Assembly: GCA_009746045.1 (NCBI GenBank)
Contig: RPFO01000080.1
Coordinates: forward strand, 11,174,290 to 11,238,289
Origin: Mesostigma viride
Taxonomy: Eukaryota; Streptophyta; Mesostigmatophyceae; Mesostigmatales; Mesostigmataceae
Length of the DNA stretch: 64,000 bases
Reading direction: 5' to 3'
The notes beneath the pieces were generated by a model, which was not told where the DNA came from, did no database searches, and was given only the letters and a program-made list of their open reading frames with translations. The position numbers and the translations under genes are program-made. This document shows positions 51,211 through 60,589 of this stretch, one piece after another; the stretch's first letter is position 1, and each line of letters begins with the position of its first letter.

Positions 51211-51901
51211 CATGACCACCGCCGCTGGTGGAGCAACCCCGCCCTACCCCGGATCGTCAAGCGTGACCTCTTCAAGGTCGTCATTCTGACGATCCTGACC
51301 TACGGCGCCGAGACGTGGGCACTGACGCAGGAGCTGGAGCAACGACTCGACGGCGCCGTCACCAAGATGCTGCGCCAGGCCCTTAACATCCCCTTTGGTT
51401 TGCACATTAGTAATGAGGATTTGTACGCTGATTTGCCCTATGTTTCCCACATTATTAGGCACAGGCGCCTGGGCCTAGCCGGGCACCTGGCCCGCACAGA
51501 TCAGGTAGATACATCAGATAGACTAGCTGGCACCAAGCCCGCCCAGCCTGGGCGATATGTCCTCACCTGGCGTGCCCCCGGCCGCGCGCGGCAGGGCCGC
51601 CACCCGTGGACTTTTCGTGATAGACTCGGCATGGACATGTGCTACACTAGACGTGGCGGGCTCACCCCCGGGCAGCCTCCTGGTTTGTCTGTAATATGGA
51701 GGCAGATGGTGCGCAAGGATAGATGGCAAGTAGTGATGAAGGAGACCACCCCCAAGCCTGTGGGGGCTCCGCGTGTGACCAAGTATGGCATTCATAGCGA
51801 TTCGGGCCGCGGTGCCCACACCCCTGTAACTAGGACCTAGATAGCTTATACCATCCATCCACATTCATTCATTTCAGAATTTTCATTCATTCATTCATTC
51901 A
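51211..51901 (+). pseudogene. Diverged family B-like RT C-terminal fragment
   Basis: Reads RDLFKVVILTILTYGAETWA, LDGAVTKMLRQALNIPFGLH, HRRLGLAGHLARTDQVDTSD and RWQVVMKETTPKPVGAPR, clearly homologous to but distinct from family B. A tail of CATT units (51866-51900) ends it, so this is a separate subfamily with its own tail. It is 5'-truncated; no RT palm motif is included. Confidence 0.75.
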
Positions 51902-51904
51902 GGG

Positions 51905-53847
51905 TGCCACGAGCCACGAGCCACGAGGTAGCCATGGCTGACGGCGGAGCTCATAACTTTCACGTTTGAGCCCCAAATTCAGCTGTGAATATCACTATCG
52001 CTTCGTCTCTCTAAGACGCACATGCTGATATAATTTTCCGAATCTAACACGCAATATATGACGAGCAAACGTCCTTTGACGCAACGCAGTTTGGCGGATG
52101 CGCTCGCCCATGAAAATGCGGCAGCTGCGGCTGCAGCTTCGCCATCAGGTCCGGTAGACAGCGGTGACACTAGTCGTGCACTGGTGGCCACCCAGCAACC
52201 TCCCGGGCTTAATGCCTCGCCATCGGCATCGCCTGACCCGAAACGCACCCGCCCAGCCGACAAAACAGGATGGTCCCGCCCCTCGGAACCGCGCTTTCGG
52301 CCCCACCCTTTCAAGGTCGATGATCACGACTGGAACAACCTGTCTCCTTACGATGCTATGGACTGCATCTTCTACGGGGACTACGCCTCGCTTTACGACC
52401 TGTGCCTCCATCTTTACGACCAAGGTCGCCTCATCGGCAGCAACGGCTGCCGCTGGCAAACCCACGGCGCCCTGCTTGGCTGCCCCCGCCCCCAGCTCCA
52501 GCACACCATCCTCAACTCCCTTCTCGAGCGCTCTGACGACGAGATCTGGGCTCCATCCATCTCCGCCCCCACCCTCCGTTCCATCCTCACGGAAGCCTTT
52601 CAGCAGCACGTGACCCCCCTTGCTGCTGACGTCGCAGCAATGGGTGGCACGCTGGCTGCTGAACTTCCTCACATTTCCGCCGCTGCCGCCTCCACCTCCA
52701 CTGCCATTTCCGCCTCCACTGCCGACATCAAAGCCCAGCTCCTCGACCTCGACCAACGCCTTCAAGCCACCGCCAACGCCCTTGAGAGCTTGCATGACAC
52801 CGCCGGCCTCACCGCCCAGGCGGTGAAGGACATCGCCGCCCAGCCGGCGTCTGCTGGCCCGGCCGGCGATGCTCCCTCCACCTGGGCGGACTTGCTTAAG
52901 CAGCACACCACCTCCACCACCTCCACCATCTCGGCACAACTCAAGCAACAAGCCCTCGACCTTCGCGAGGAAACCGACATCGCCCGGCGCAGCCACAATG
53001 TCATCGTCAAGCACTTCGACCAGCCGGCAGGTGAGACCTCCACGACCCTTCTTGAGGCATTTAAGCGCGACATTCTTGCCCCCATGCTACTCACTGGTGA
53101 GCTGGACATGTCGGCTGTCCGCCTCCCCCGCGCGCGGGGGAAGGCTGGCCCGGCACCCGTGCTCCTCACCTTTAAGTACATGGCGGACAAGCTGTCGTTC
53201 CTTAAATGCCGCAAGAAGCTCTCGAGGACTCGCTTCACGCTGGACGACGACTTGACCCTGGCCCAGCAACAGCGGCGACGCGAGCTATGGCCGGCCTACC
53301 TTCAGCTCCGGCACAGCGCAGGGGGGAAGCCGGTATACTGGAGGGGGGCGGTCATCCACGTTGACCACAAGCCCTGGCAGCCCCCTCCTGCCACCCCAGA
53401 CTAGGGAATTCATACCAGTAGTGTAGATTAGTCAGGCTTAGCCTAGCATGTGGCCCACGCGCATGTGCGCCCATAATGGCCCCCATGGATGTTGTCTACA
53501 GGATTTAGCCAAGCCCTGCCTATAACGGGACCCCCATGGATGTTGCATTAAGAATTTCGCCATTCTATGCCATGCAGAGAGATGCTCTCTGTAGAGAAGC
53601 CATGTCCTAGCTCTTGTATAGCCATGATGATCTTCCCCACCTATGACAGGCTCCCCTTCGCTGGGTGTTGCCTGAAACTCTGGGTGGTGCAGGTGCCCTA
53701 GTGCACCTAGAGCAAGTGTTGTTTACATTCCCACCCTTGCAGGAAGTAGCTTAGAATGTATGATAGGCCATATGCCCCTTCTCTGGGCTATGTGCTACAT
53801 ATACTCCCAACGGAGTTATGTTACAATTCAATTCAATTCAATTCAAT
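51905..53847 (+). mobile_element. Family A element (copy 2)
   Basis: Full-length by comparison with 39835-41766: leader from GCCACGAGCCACGAGCC, intact ORF1, 3' UTR with the duplicated CAACATCCATGGGGG-type words, CTCCCAACGGAG hairpin and (CAATT)n tail. The leader has one more CACGAGC unit than copy 1. Confidence 0.85.
52058..53404 (+). CDS. L1-type ORF1 protein of family A element (copy 2)
   Basis: 448 codons, intact, about a dozen residues different from the copy at 40273-41619 (for example WNNLSPYD for WNNMSPYD, and YGDYASL for FGDYASL). Differences cluster in the N-terminal third; the coiled-coil, RRM-like and C-terminal regions are nearly invariant, suggesting that these have been under selection. 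Domain reading as for copy 1. Confidence 0.8.
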   Translation: MTSKRPLTQRSLADALAHENAAAAAAASPSGPVDSGDTSRALVATQQPPGLNASPSASPDPKRTRPADKTGWSRPSEPRFRPHPFKVDDHDWNNLSPYDAMDCIFYGDYASLYDLCLHLYDQGRLIGSNGCRWQTHGALLGCPRPQLQHTILNSLLERSDDEIWAPSISAPTLRSILTEAFQQHVTPLAADVAAMGGTLAAELPHISAAAASTSTAISASTADIKAQLLDLDQRLQATANALESLHDTAGLTAQAVKDIAAQPASAGPAGDAPSTWADLLKQHTTSTTSTISAQLKQQALDLREETDIARRSHNVIVKHFDQPAGETSTTLLEAFKRDILAPMLLTGELDMSAVRLPRARGKAGPAPVLLTFKYMADKLSFLKCRKKLSRTRFTLDDDLTLAQQQRRRELWPAYLQLRHSAGGKPVYWRGAVIHVDHKPWQPPPATPD

Positions 53848-53857
53848 CCATCCACAT

Positions 53858-53929
53858 GCCATGTTCCCCTCCCACTGAGGACTTATGCTCACGTGGCGCA
53901 GTCACGTGTCTATTAATTAATTAATTAAT
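53858..53929 (+). mobile_element. Family D 3' fragment with (TTAA)n tail
   Basis: A 72-base insert between two CCATCCACAT sequences. It contains CATGTTCCCCTCCCACTGAG, the small inverted repeat CACGTGGCGCAGTCACGTG and a TTAATTAA tail. A second copy is at 56957-57024. Probably the 3' end of another non-LTR or SINE family whose body is not in the window. Confidence 0.7.
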
Positions 53930-54103
53930 CCATCCACATATTCCTTGAACGGCCACGAGCCACGAGCCACGAGGTAGCCATGGCTGACGGCGGAGCTCAT
54001 AACTTTCACGTTTGAGCCCCAAATTCAGCTGTGAATATCACTATCGCTTCGTCTTTCTAAGACGCACATGCTGATATAATTTTCCGAATCTAAAACGCAA
54101 TAT

Positions 54104-55453
54104 ATGACGAGCAAACGTCCTTTGACGCAACGCAGTTTGGCGGATGCGCTCGCCCATGAAAATGCGGCAGCTGCGGCTGCAGCTTCGCCATCAGGTCCGG
54201 CAGGCAGCGGTGGCACTAGTCGTGCACTGGTGGCCACCCAGCAACCTCCCGGGCTTAATGCCTCGCCATCGGCATCGCCTGACCCGAAACGCACCCGCCC
54301 AGCCGACAAAACAGGATGGTCCCGCCCCTCGGAACCGCGCTTTCGGCCCCACCCTTTCAAGGTCGATGATCACGACTGGAACAACATGTCTCCTGACGAT
54401 GCTATGGACTGCATCTTCTTCGGGGACTACTACGCCTCGCTTTACGACCTGTGCATCCATCTCTACGACCAAGGTCGCCTCGTCCACAGCAACGGCAGCC
54501 GCTGGCAAGCCCACGGTGCCATGCTTGGCTGCCCCCGCCCCCAGCTCCAGCACGCCATCCTCAACTCCCTCCTCCAGCGCTCTGACGGCGAGATCTGGGC
54601 TCCATCCATCTCCGCCTCCACCCTCCGTTCCATCCTCACGGAAGCCTTTCAGCAGCACGTGACCCCCCTTGCTGCTGACGTCGCAGCAATGGGTGGCACG
54701 CTGGCTGCTGAACTTCCTCACATTTCCACCGCCGCCGCCTCCACCTCCACTGCCATTTCCGCCTCCACTGCCGACATCAAAGCCCAGCTCCTCGACCTCG
54801 ACCAACGCCTTCAAGCCACCGCCACCGCCCTTGAGAGCTTGCATGACACCGCCGGCCTCACCGCCCAGGCGGTGAAGGACATCGCCGCCCAGCCGGTGCC
54901 TGCTGGCCCGGCCGGCGATGCTCCCTCCACCTGGGCGGACTTGCTTAAGCAGCACACCACCTCCACCACCTCCACCATCTCGGCACAACTCAAGCAACAA
55001 GCCCTCGACCTTCGCGAGGAAACCGACATCGCCCGGCGCAGCCACAATGTCATCGTCAAGCACTTCGACCAGCCGGCAGGTGAGACCTCCACGAGCCTTC
55101 TTGAGGCATTTAAGCGCGCCATTCTTGCCCCCATGTTACTCACTGGTGAGCTGGACATGTCGGCTGTCCGCCTCCCCCGCGCGCGGGGTAAGGCTGGCCC
55201 GGCACCCGTGCTCCTCACCTTTAAGTACATGGCGGACAAGCTGGCGTTCCTTAAATGCCGCAAGAAGCTCTCGGAGACTCGCTTCACGCTGGACGACGAC
55301 TTGACCCTGGCCCAGCAACAACGGCGACGCGAGCTATGGCCGACCTACCTTCAGCTCCGGCAGAGCGCAAGGGGGAAGCCGGTATACTGGAGGGGGGCGG
55401 TCATCCACGTTGACCACAAGCCCTGGCAGCCCCCTCCTGCCACCTCAGACTAG
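54104..55453 (+). CDS. L1-type ORF1 protein of family A element (copy 3)
   Basis: 449 codons, intact; one extra Tyr (GDYYASL) and more replacements than between copies 1 and 2 (for example GRLVHSNGSRWQAHGAM, LKCRKKLSETRFTLDDD). The conserved C-terminal architecture (RRM-like, then QQQRRRELWP) is kept. A slightly older or separate lineage of the same family. Confidence 0.8.
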   Translation: MTSKRPLTQRSLADALAHENAAAAAAASPSGPAGSGGTSRALVATQQPPGLNASPSASPDPKRTRPADKTGWSRPSEPRFRPHPFKVDDHDWNNMSPDDAMDCIFFGDYYASLYDLCIHLYDQGRLVHSNGSRWQAHGAMLGCPRPQLQHAILNSLLQRSDGEIWAPSISASTLRSILTEAFQQHVTPLAADVAAMGGTLAAELPHISTAAASTSTAISASTADIKAQLLDLDQRLQATATALESLHDTAGLTAQAVKDIAAQPVPAGPAGDAPSTWADLLKQHTTSTTSTISAQLKQQALDLREETDIARRSHNVIVKHFDQPAGETSTSLLEAFKRAILAPMLLTGELDMSAVRLPRARGKAGPAPVLLTFKYMADKLAFLKCRKKLSETRFTLDDDLTLAQQQRRRELWPTYLQLRQSARGKPVYWRGAVIHVDHKPWQPPPATSD

Positions 55454-55468
55454 GAATATATATACCAG

Positions 55469-56497
55469 CCGTTCAATCTCCCGCCGCATTCCCTGCTCGC
55501 GTCATCGATAAACACCAGAAAACCTACGCGGGTATTCTGCACACGGCTGATTGGATTGCTCTTTTCGCGGACCTCAACGCCCAGGGACGTGCGTGGCTGT
55601 TCTCGCTTTCCTTGCGGAGTGTGGGCTCGGCGTACCTTCGTGCTCTTCCCATGGCCCCCCATTCGCCTTGGCTCCCAGCCACTACTCGGTGGCGCTCCGG
55701 CACCAGCTATTTGCCCCGCAGCCTCTTGTTCCGGCCGGGCGGCCTTGTGGTAGCTGTGGGCAGCCGCTGGATCCCACGGGGACTCACTACCTTGCCTGCA
55801 TGGGGGGCCAACAGAATCAGAATTGGTATTTGTATTTGCACACTGTCCTCCTGACGGTGGTGCTCGCCATGATTCGGTCGGTTTTCCCCCACGCGAACAT
55901 CCGGTCCGAGGATGCGGATGGCGCTGCCTTCTATTCCCCCAACCACCGGCCTGACATCGTGGTGCTGGACTTTGAGGGGGTGGCCGGCATCTGCTTATTG
56001 ACGTTTCGGTGGCGCGGCCCTTGGCTCTTAGCCACGTGGCTGGGGCCTCCCTCACGGCAGGTTACACGGCGGACCGGGCGGAGCGGGCCAAGCTCCTGGC
56101 CTACGGCGACGTCGGGCACCATCGTGTGGTGCCCTTTGTCCTGGAGGAGTTTGGGGCCATGGGGCCCCTGACCTCCGCCTTCTTCAAGGAGTGTTGCCGG
56201 CTCCGGGAGGACCGGCTGGACCTAGAGGGCCAGCGGGCCCCATGGTCGGCGCGGACCTGGACGTCATATTGGCGTCAGCGCTTGTCGGTGGCGCTGACTC
56301 GGGCCATGGCTGACATCATGCTCCGCCGTACGCGGGCTGATTTTGCGGTGCAGCAGGGCTATTAGGTTCCTCCCGTTAGGCGTTTCCATTGGTCTTATCG
56401 TAGTATAGAGCTTTGACATGGCTCTGTATATAGGTTTATAGCTGGGCGTTTGCTTTGGTTTGAGTGATTTCACTCTGCTGTAAGTAATTATATTTTT
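55469..56497 (+). pseudogene. Family C element: zinc finger and restriction-like endonuclease domain
   Basis: Flanked by AATATATATACCAG (55455-55468 and 56498-56511). Across three frames it encodes KTYAGILHTADWIALFADLN, then HYSVALRHQLFAPQPLVPAG, a zinc-binding CGSCGQPLDPTGTHYLAC (CxxC...H...C), NHRPDIVVLDFEG, LGPWGP/VPFVLEEFGAMGPL and TRAMADIMLRRTRADF with a stop near 56365. The CxxC..H..C plus R-P-D...D arrangement is that of the C-terminal restriction-like endonuclease of R2/Dong/Utopia-type non-LTR elements. Several frameshifts make it inactive. The RT itself is missing (5' truncation). Confidence 0.7.
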
Positions 56498-56956
56498 AAT
56501 ATATATACCAGTAGTGTAGATTAGTAAGGCTTAGCCTAGCATGTGGCCCACGCGCATGTGCGCCCATAATGGCCCCCATGGATGATGCCTTCCACATTTA
56601 GCCATGCTTTGTCTATAATGGGACCCCCATGGATGTTGCATTAAGAATTTAGCCATGCTATGCCATGCAGAGAGATGCTCTCTGTCGAGAAGCCATGCCC
56701 TAGCTCTTGTATAGCCATGATGATCTTCCTCCCTCACAGGCATGCTCCCCCCTTACCCGGGCATAGCGTGATAGACCATGAGGGTGCAGGTGCCTTGGTG
56801 CACCTAGAGCAGGGGTAGCTTACATTCCCACCCTTGCATGAAGTAGCCTAGAATGTATTAAAAGCCATATGCCCCTTCTCAGGGCTATGTGCTACATCTA
56901 CTCCCAACGGAGTGATGTTGATAATTAATTAATTAATTAATTAATCCATTCCATCC

Positions 56957-57024
56957 CATGTTCCCCTCCCACTGAGGACTTATGCTCACGTGACGCAGTC
57001 ACGTGTCTATTAATTAATTAATTA
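56957..57024 (+). mobile_element. Family D 3' fragment (second copy)
   Basis: Nearly the same 68 bases as 53858-53929, with CACGTGACGCAGTCACGTG forming a better inverted repeat, and a TTAA tail ending at the target duplication of the second nesting layer. Confidence 0.7.
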
Positions 57025-57036
57025 ATCCACTCTCTC

Positions 57037-57301
57037 TCCCTTCTTTGGACTGCCATGCAGAACAAGACGCGGTGGCAGAAGATTGTCAAGGCTCACACGC
57101 CCGACCCTGTGGGCAAGCCCCCTCCCCCCAAGAGGAGGAGGCGTTTTGACGAGTAGGGCAGTTATGATTTTTATAGACTAGATTAGTGTTAGGATAGTTA
57201 GATGACGCGGCTCTCCCCTTTCCACCACCCATCAAGGAATATGTGCTACATGATCTCCCAACGGAGGCATGTTATAATTTAATTTAATTTAATTTAATTT
57301 A
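57037..57301 (+). pseudogene. Family B element, 3' end (second part of the split copy)
   Basis: Continues the copy at 50856: LLWTAMQNKTRWQKIVKAHT, PDPVGKPPPPKRRRRFDE, stop, 3' UTR, CTCCCAACGGAG and AATTT tail. Confidence 0.85.
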
Positions 57302-57314
57302 ATAGGTCAGAAAC

Positions 57315-57955
57315 ATCTCATAGAATTCAAGAAAAAAATCCTGATATTTTTGGTATTTTTTTTGTGACAGCTGCAAACAAATATGTACCACTGAAATCAG
57401 GCATTTTCGCGGGACGAAGGTGAAGACGACGGCGATGGCGGCAGGTAGATCTTGCCAGTTTTTGCGCGAATTTCAGTGGCTGTTGGGTGGCACAACCATG
57501 ATGATGCGTTCAAAGGTTGATAATTAGGCTTCTACGAGTTTGTTGAGATACTGGGGCAAAGGAAACGTAGTTTTTTAATCCAGTTTCTCACCCAACTTTC
57601 ATGCGGAAACCCTGGAAACCGGCATACATATTATTACGTCAAGACTCGGGTCTGCTGCGGCACCATGCTTGGTATTTCCATGGCGTTTCGACTTCTTAAC
57701 ACATGTTTATTCATTCCGAACGCCCGGACTCTCGGCTAAACCGAGATTTGTGCAGACTTTTATTGGGTAGCTCCGGGCATGATGGTGCCTGCAAATAGCG
57801 CAAGGCGTGACCGTGGCTATTGCTACGGTATGCTGTATTTTCCTGGAAATGGCCTCTGCCACCGGCTCAATAGTGCTTGCAGGCGTAAGTATATCGTGTT
57901 TCTAGGTACCTAGTTTCTGCCAGTTTTCCACTTATTTCTACCGACCTCTGCCCAG
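57315..57955. other. Region without a recognised gene
   Basis: A/T-richer host sequence between two element copies. No repeats or open frames with family signatures noticed. Confidence 0.5.
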
Positions 57956-57956
57956 C

Positions 57957-59362
57957 CTCTCTAAGACCGCCATCCTACTCGACGTTGCTTGCATGTCAGC
58001 CATAGCAGGTTGCAGTTTTGCAGTATTAAGGTGCTGTATACGTCTCTGGGAGGCTCTTTGGGCCATCCTAGCTCTGGATCGGGTACCACCTGCGTTTATT
58101 GCTGCCATTCGCCGACTGTATGAGGGCTCACAGGCAGTAGTGCGGACTGCGGAGGGCACCACTCCACCATTCCCCCTTCACCACGGGGTGTGGTTGTGTC
58201 CTGTCCCCATACCTGTTCATTATTGTCGTGGATCACGTCATGCGCCGGGCACGTGCGCGCTTTACTGCTCTGAAGGGGTTCGAGCCAGGCTTGGACATCC
58301 TTAACGTGAAAGAGCACGGCGGGGTTAGACCTGGTTACCGCCTTGCCGACCTGATTTATGCGGATGATACCACCCTCATCGAGAGCCCCGAGCACATTCA
58401 GACCTGGCTGGACTGCCTGGGCCTGGAGGCGCGGGCGGTGGGGTTGGAGATTAGTGTCAAAACCGAGGCGATGGTGATTGGGGCCTCCAGTATTAAACCA
58501 CCGCTGCCGCGCCTGCTCAACGGGACGGAGGTCCCGTTCCGGGACCGCTTCAAGCTGTCGGGGAGCTGGCTTCCTGACACCGCCGACGATGTGGACACCC
58601 GCATCGGCCTTGCCTGGGCCAAGCTCCGTTCGCTCACACCCTACTGGCGCTCGAAGGGCCTGGGCGGGCACCGCAATTAGCGCATGCTCTTCAAGGTCTT
58701 CGTCCTCACGGTGCTCACGTATGGCGCTGAGGCGTGGACCCTCCCGCCCAAACTGGCAGCTAGGCTAGACGGCACGGTCACTAGGATGCTCCGACAGGTC
58801 CTTAACGTAGGTTTTTCGGAGCGTCCATCATCAGAGTCTTTGTATCATGGCATGCCTCGTGTTTCGGTCGAGATTAGACAGCGTAGGATAGCATTTGTAG
58901 GACACCTTGCCCGCACCAGCCAGGTCGACACCACCCTTGGTCTGGCAGGCCCCCAGCGGCTTGGCCAGCCAGGGCGGCACATTCTGACCTGGCCTGGCCC
59001 CGAGGACATTCCCAAAAGGGTAGGGAAACCTGTCACGGACTACGTCCAGATGTTGCTGGACGACCTAGTGGTCCCAGCCCAGTTTGAGCACCGCATCCAC
59101 TCTCTCTCCCTTCTTTGGACTGCCATGCAGGACACGACGCGGTGGAAGAAGATTGTCAAGGCGCACACGCCCGACCCTGTGGGCAAGCCACCTCCCCCCA
59201 AGCGGCGGAGGCGTTTTGATGAGTAGTGTAGTTAGGATTTTCTAGATAGCTTAGAGTTAGGATAGTTCGATTACGCGGCTTCCTCCACCCCATCCATCAT
59301 GGAATATGTGCTACATGACCTCCCCACGGAGGCATGTTATAATTTAATTTAATTTTTTTAAT
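57957..59362 (+). pseudogene. Family B reverse transcriptase (YADD), 5'-truncated and broken
   Basis: Begins near KTAILLD, then LWEALWAILALDRVPPAFIA, AIRRLYEGSQAVVRTAEG and TTPPFPLHHGV (RT fingers/palm); a frameshift near 58195; FIIVVDHVMRRARARF, LADLIYADDTTLIESPEHI with the catalytic YADD box, GLEISVKTEAMVIGASSI, a stop at 58678; then MLFKVFVLTVLTYGAEAWTL, RQRRIAFVGHLARTSQVDTT, and the end PPPPKRRRRFDE. Non-LTR RTs of this layout copy element RNA at a nicked target. An insert-like stretch (ACMSAIAGCSFAV) replaces the usual palm Asp motif. The copy is dead but is the longest RT in the window. The 3' UTR ends in CTCCCCACGGAG and AATTT units. Confidence 0.8.
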
Positions 59363-59365
59363 ACG

Positions 59366-60585
59366 TCGGCGGTGAGGGACATCGCCACCAAGCCAGCCCC
59401 CGCTGGCCCAGGCGACAACGCCCCTCCCACCCAGACCTGGGCGGACCTGCTCAAGCACCACGCCACCTCCACCACCTCCACCATCGCTGCACAGCTTAAA
59501 CAACAAACCCTCGACCTCCGCGAGGAGGCCGACCGCACCCAGCGCAGCCACAACGTCATAGTAGTCAAGAACTTCGACCAGCCGGCAGGTGAGACCTCGA
59601 CGACTCTTCTTACGGCATTTAAGCGCGGCATTCTTTCCCCCATGCACATTACTGGTGAGCTGCGCATGTCGGCTCTTCGCCTCCCCCGCGCGCGGGGTAA
59701 GGCTGGCCCGGCACCCGTGCGGCCGTGCTTCTCACCTTTAAGTACATGGCGGACAAGGTGTTGTTTCTTAAAAACCGCAAGAAGCTCTCGAAGAAACAGG
59801 ATCTTTACCCACATGCCCAATGACAACCCATGTTAGAAGTCCAGTGGCTTCCGTAGTCTAGCAAGGCTCCGTTTTAGCCACTGACATCTTGATACCCTAG
59901 GCTTAGCAGGGATTAACTATTGGTTATATTTGGAATAAACGTACACCTATTTATCTGGAAAAACCACAAGAAGCTCTCGAGGACTCACTTCACGCTGGAC
60001 GACGACCTGACCCTGGCCCAGCAACAACGGCGACGCGAGCTATGGCCAACCTACCTCCAGATATGGCAAAGCGCAGGGGGGAAACCGGTATACTGGAGGG
60101 GGGACGTCATCCACGTCGACCACAAGCCTTGGCAGGCACCCCCAGCTAGTCTAGGGAATATAGCAGTAGTGTAGATTAGTACATAAGGCTTAGCCTACCA
60201 CGCGGCCCCAGCGCATGTGCGCCCATAATGGCCATGGATGATGCATTTAAGAATTTAGCCAGTGACGCCCTGCCTATAATGGACCCCCCATGGATGCTGC
60301 ATTAAGAATGAGCTCAGCCCTGCCTATACAGAGAGTCACTCTCTGGTGAGAGGCCATGCCTAGCTTGTGTATAGCCACGTTGATCTTCCCCCACCATGAC
60401 AGGCTCCCCTTAGCTGGTTTGCCGCTTGATAGATCATGGGGGTGCAGGTGCCCTGGTGCACCTCGAGCAAGTGTCGTTTACATTCCCACCCTTGCAGGAA
60501 GTAGCTTAGAATGTATTATAGCCATATGCCCCTTCTCTGGGATATGTGCTACATTCACTCCCAACGGAGTTATGTTCCTAATTAA
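59366..60585 (+). mobile_element. Family A element (copy 4), truncated and interrupted
   Basis: Starts inside ORF1 (VRDIATKPAPAGPGDNAPPT) and runs through LKQQTLDLREEADRTQRSHN, VVKNFDQPAGETSTTLLTAF and a frameshifted RRM-like part. About 170 bases of foreign sequence (59793-59960) lie between two copies of AAAACCGCAAGAAGCTCTCG (second copy with one difference). ORF1 then resumes (FTLDDDLTLAQQQRRRELWP) to LGNIAVV, followed by the family 3' UTR and CTCCCAACGGAG at about 60560. More diverged than copies 1-3, so older. Confidence 0.8.
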
Positions 60586-60589
60586 TAGT

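Larger units (their letters stand above)
53953..56945 (+). mobile_element. Family A element (copy 3), interrupted by family C
   Basis: Leader, intact ORF1 (54104-55453), then a 3' UTR interrupted at 55469-56497 and resumed at 56512, ending in CTCCCAACGGAG and a TTAA-type tail (56930-56945). The tail sequence differs from copies 1 and 2 (CAATT), so tails vary between copies of one family. Confidence 0.85.
50843..57314 (+). mobile_element. Nested retrotransposon block
   Basis: The outermost element is a 5'-truncated family B copy bounded by ATAGGTCAGAAAC (50843-50855 and 57302-57314). It is split at ATCCACTCTCTC (51199-51210 and 57025-57036) by a second layer holding a diverged RT fragment (51211-51901), family A copy 2 (51905-53847), a 72-base insert with duplication CCATCCACAT (53848-53857, 53930-53939), and family A copy 3 (53953-56945), itself split by a family C element with duplication AATATATATACCAG. 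Each duplication is seen directly; the order of events (B first, C last) follows from the nesting. Confidence 0.85.
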
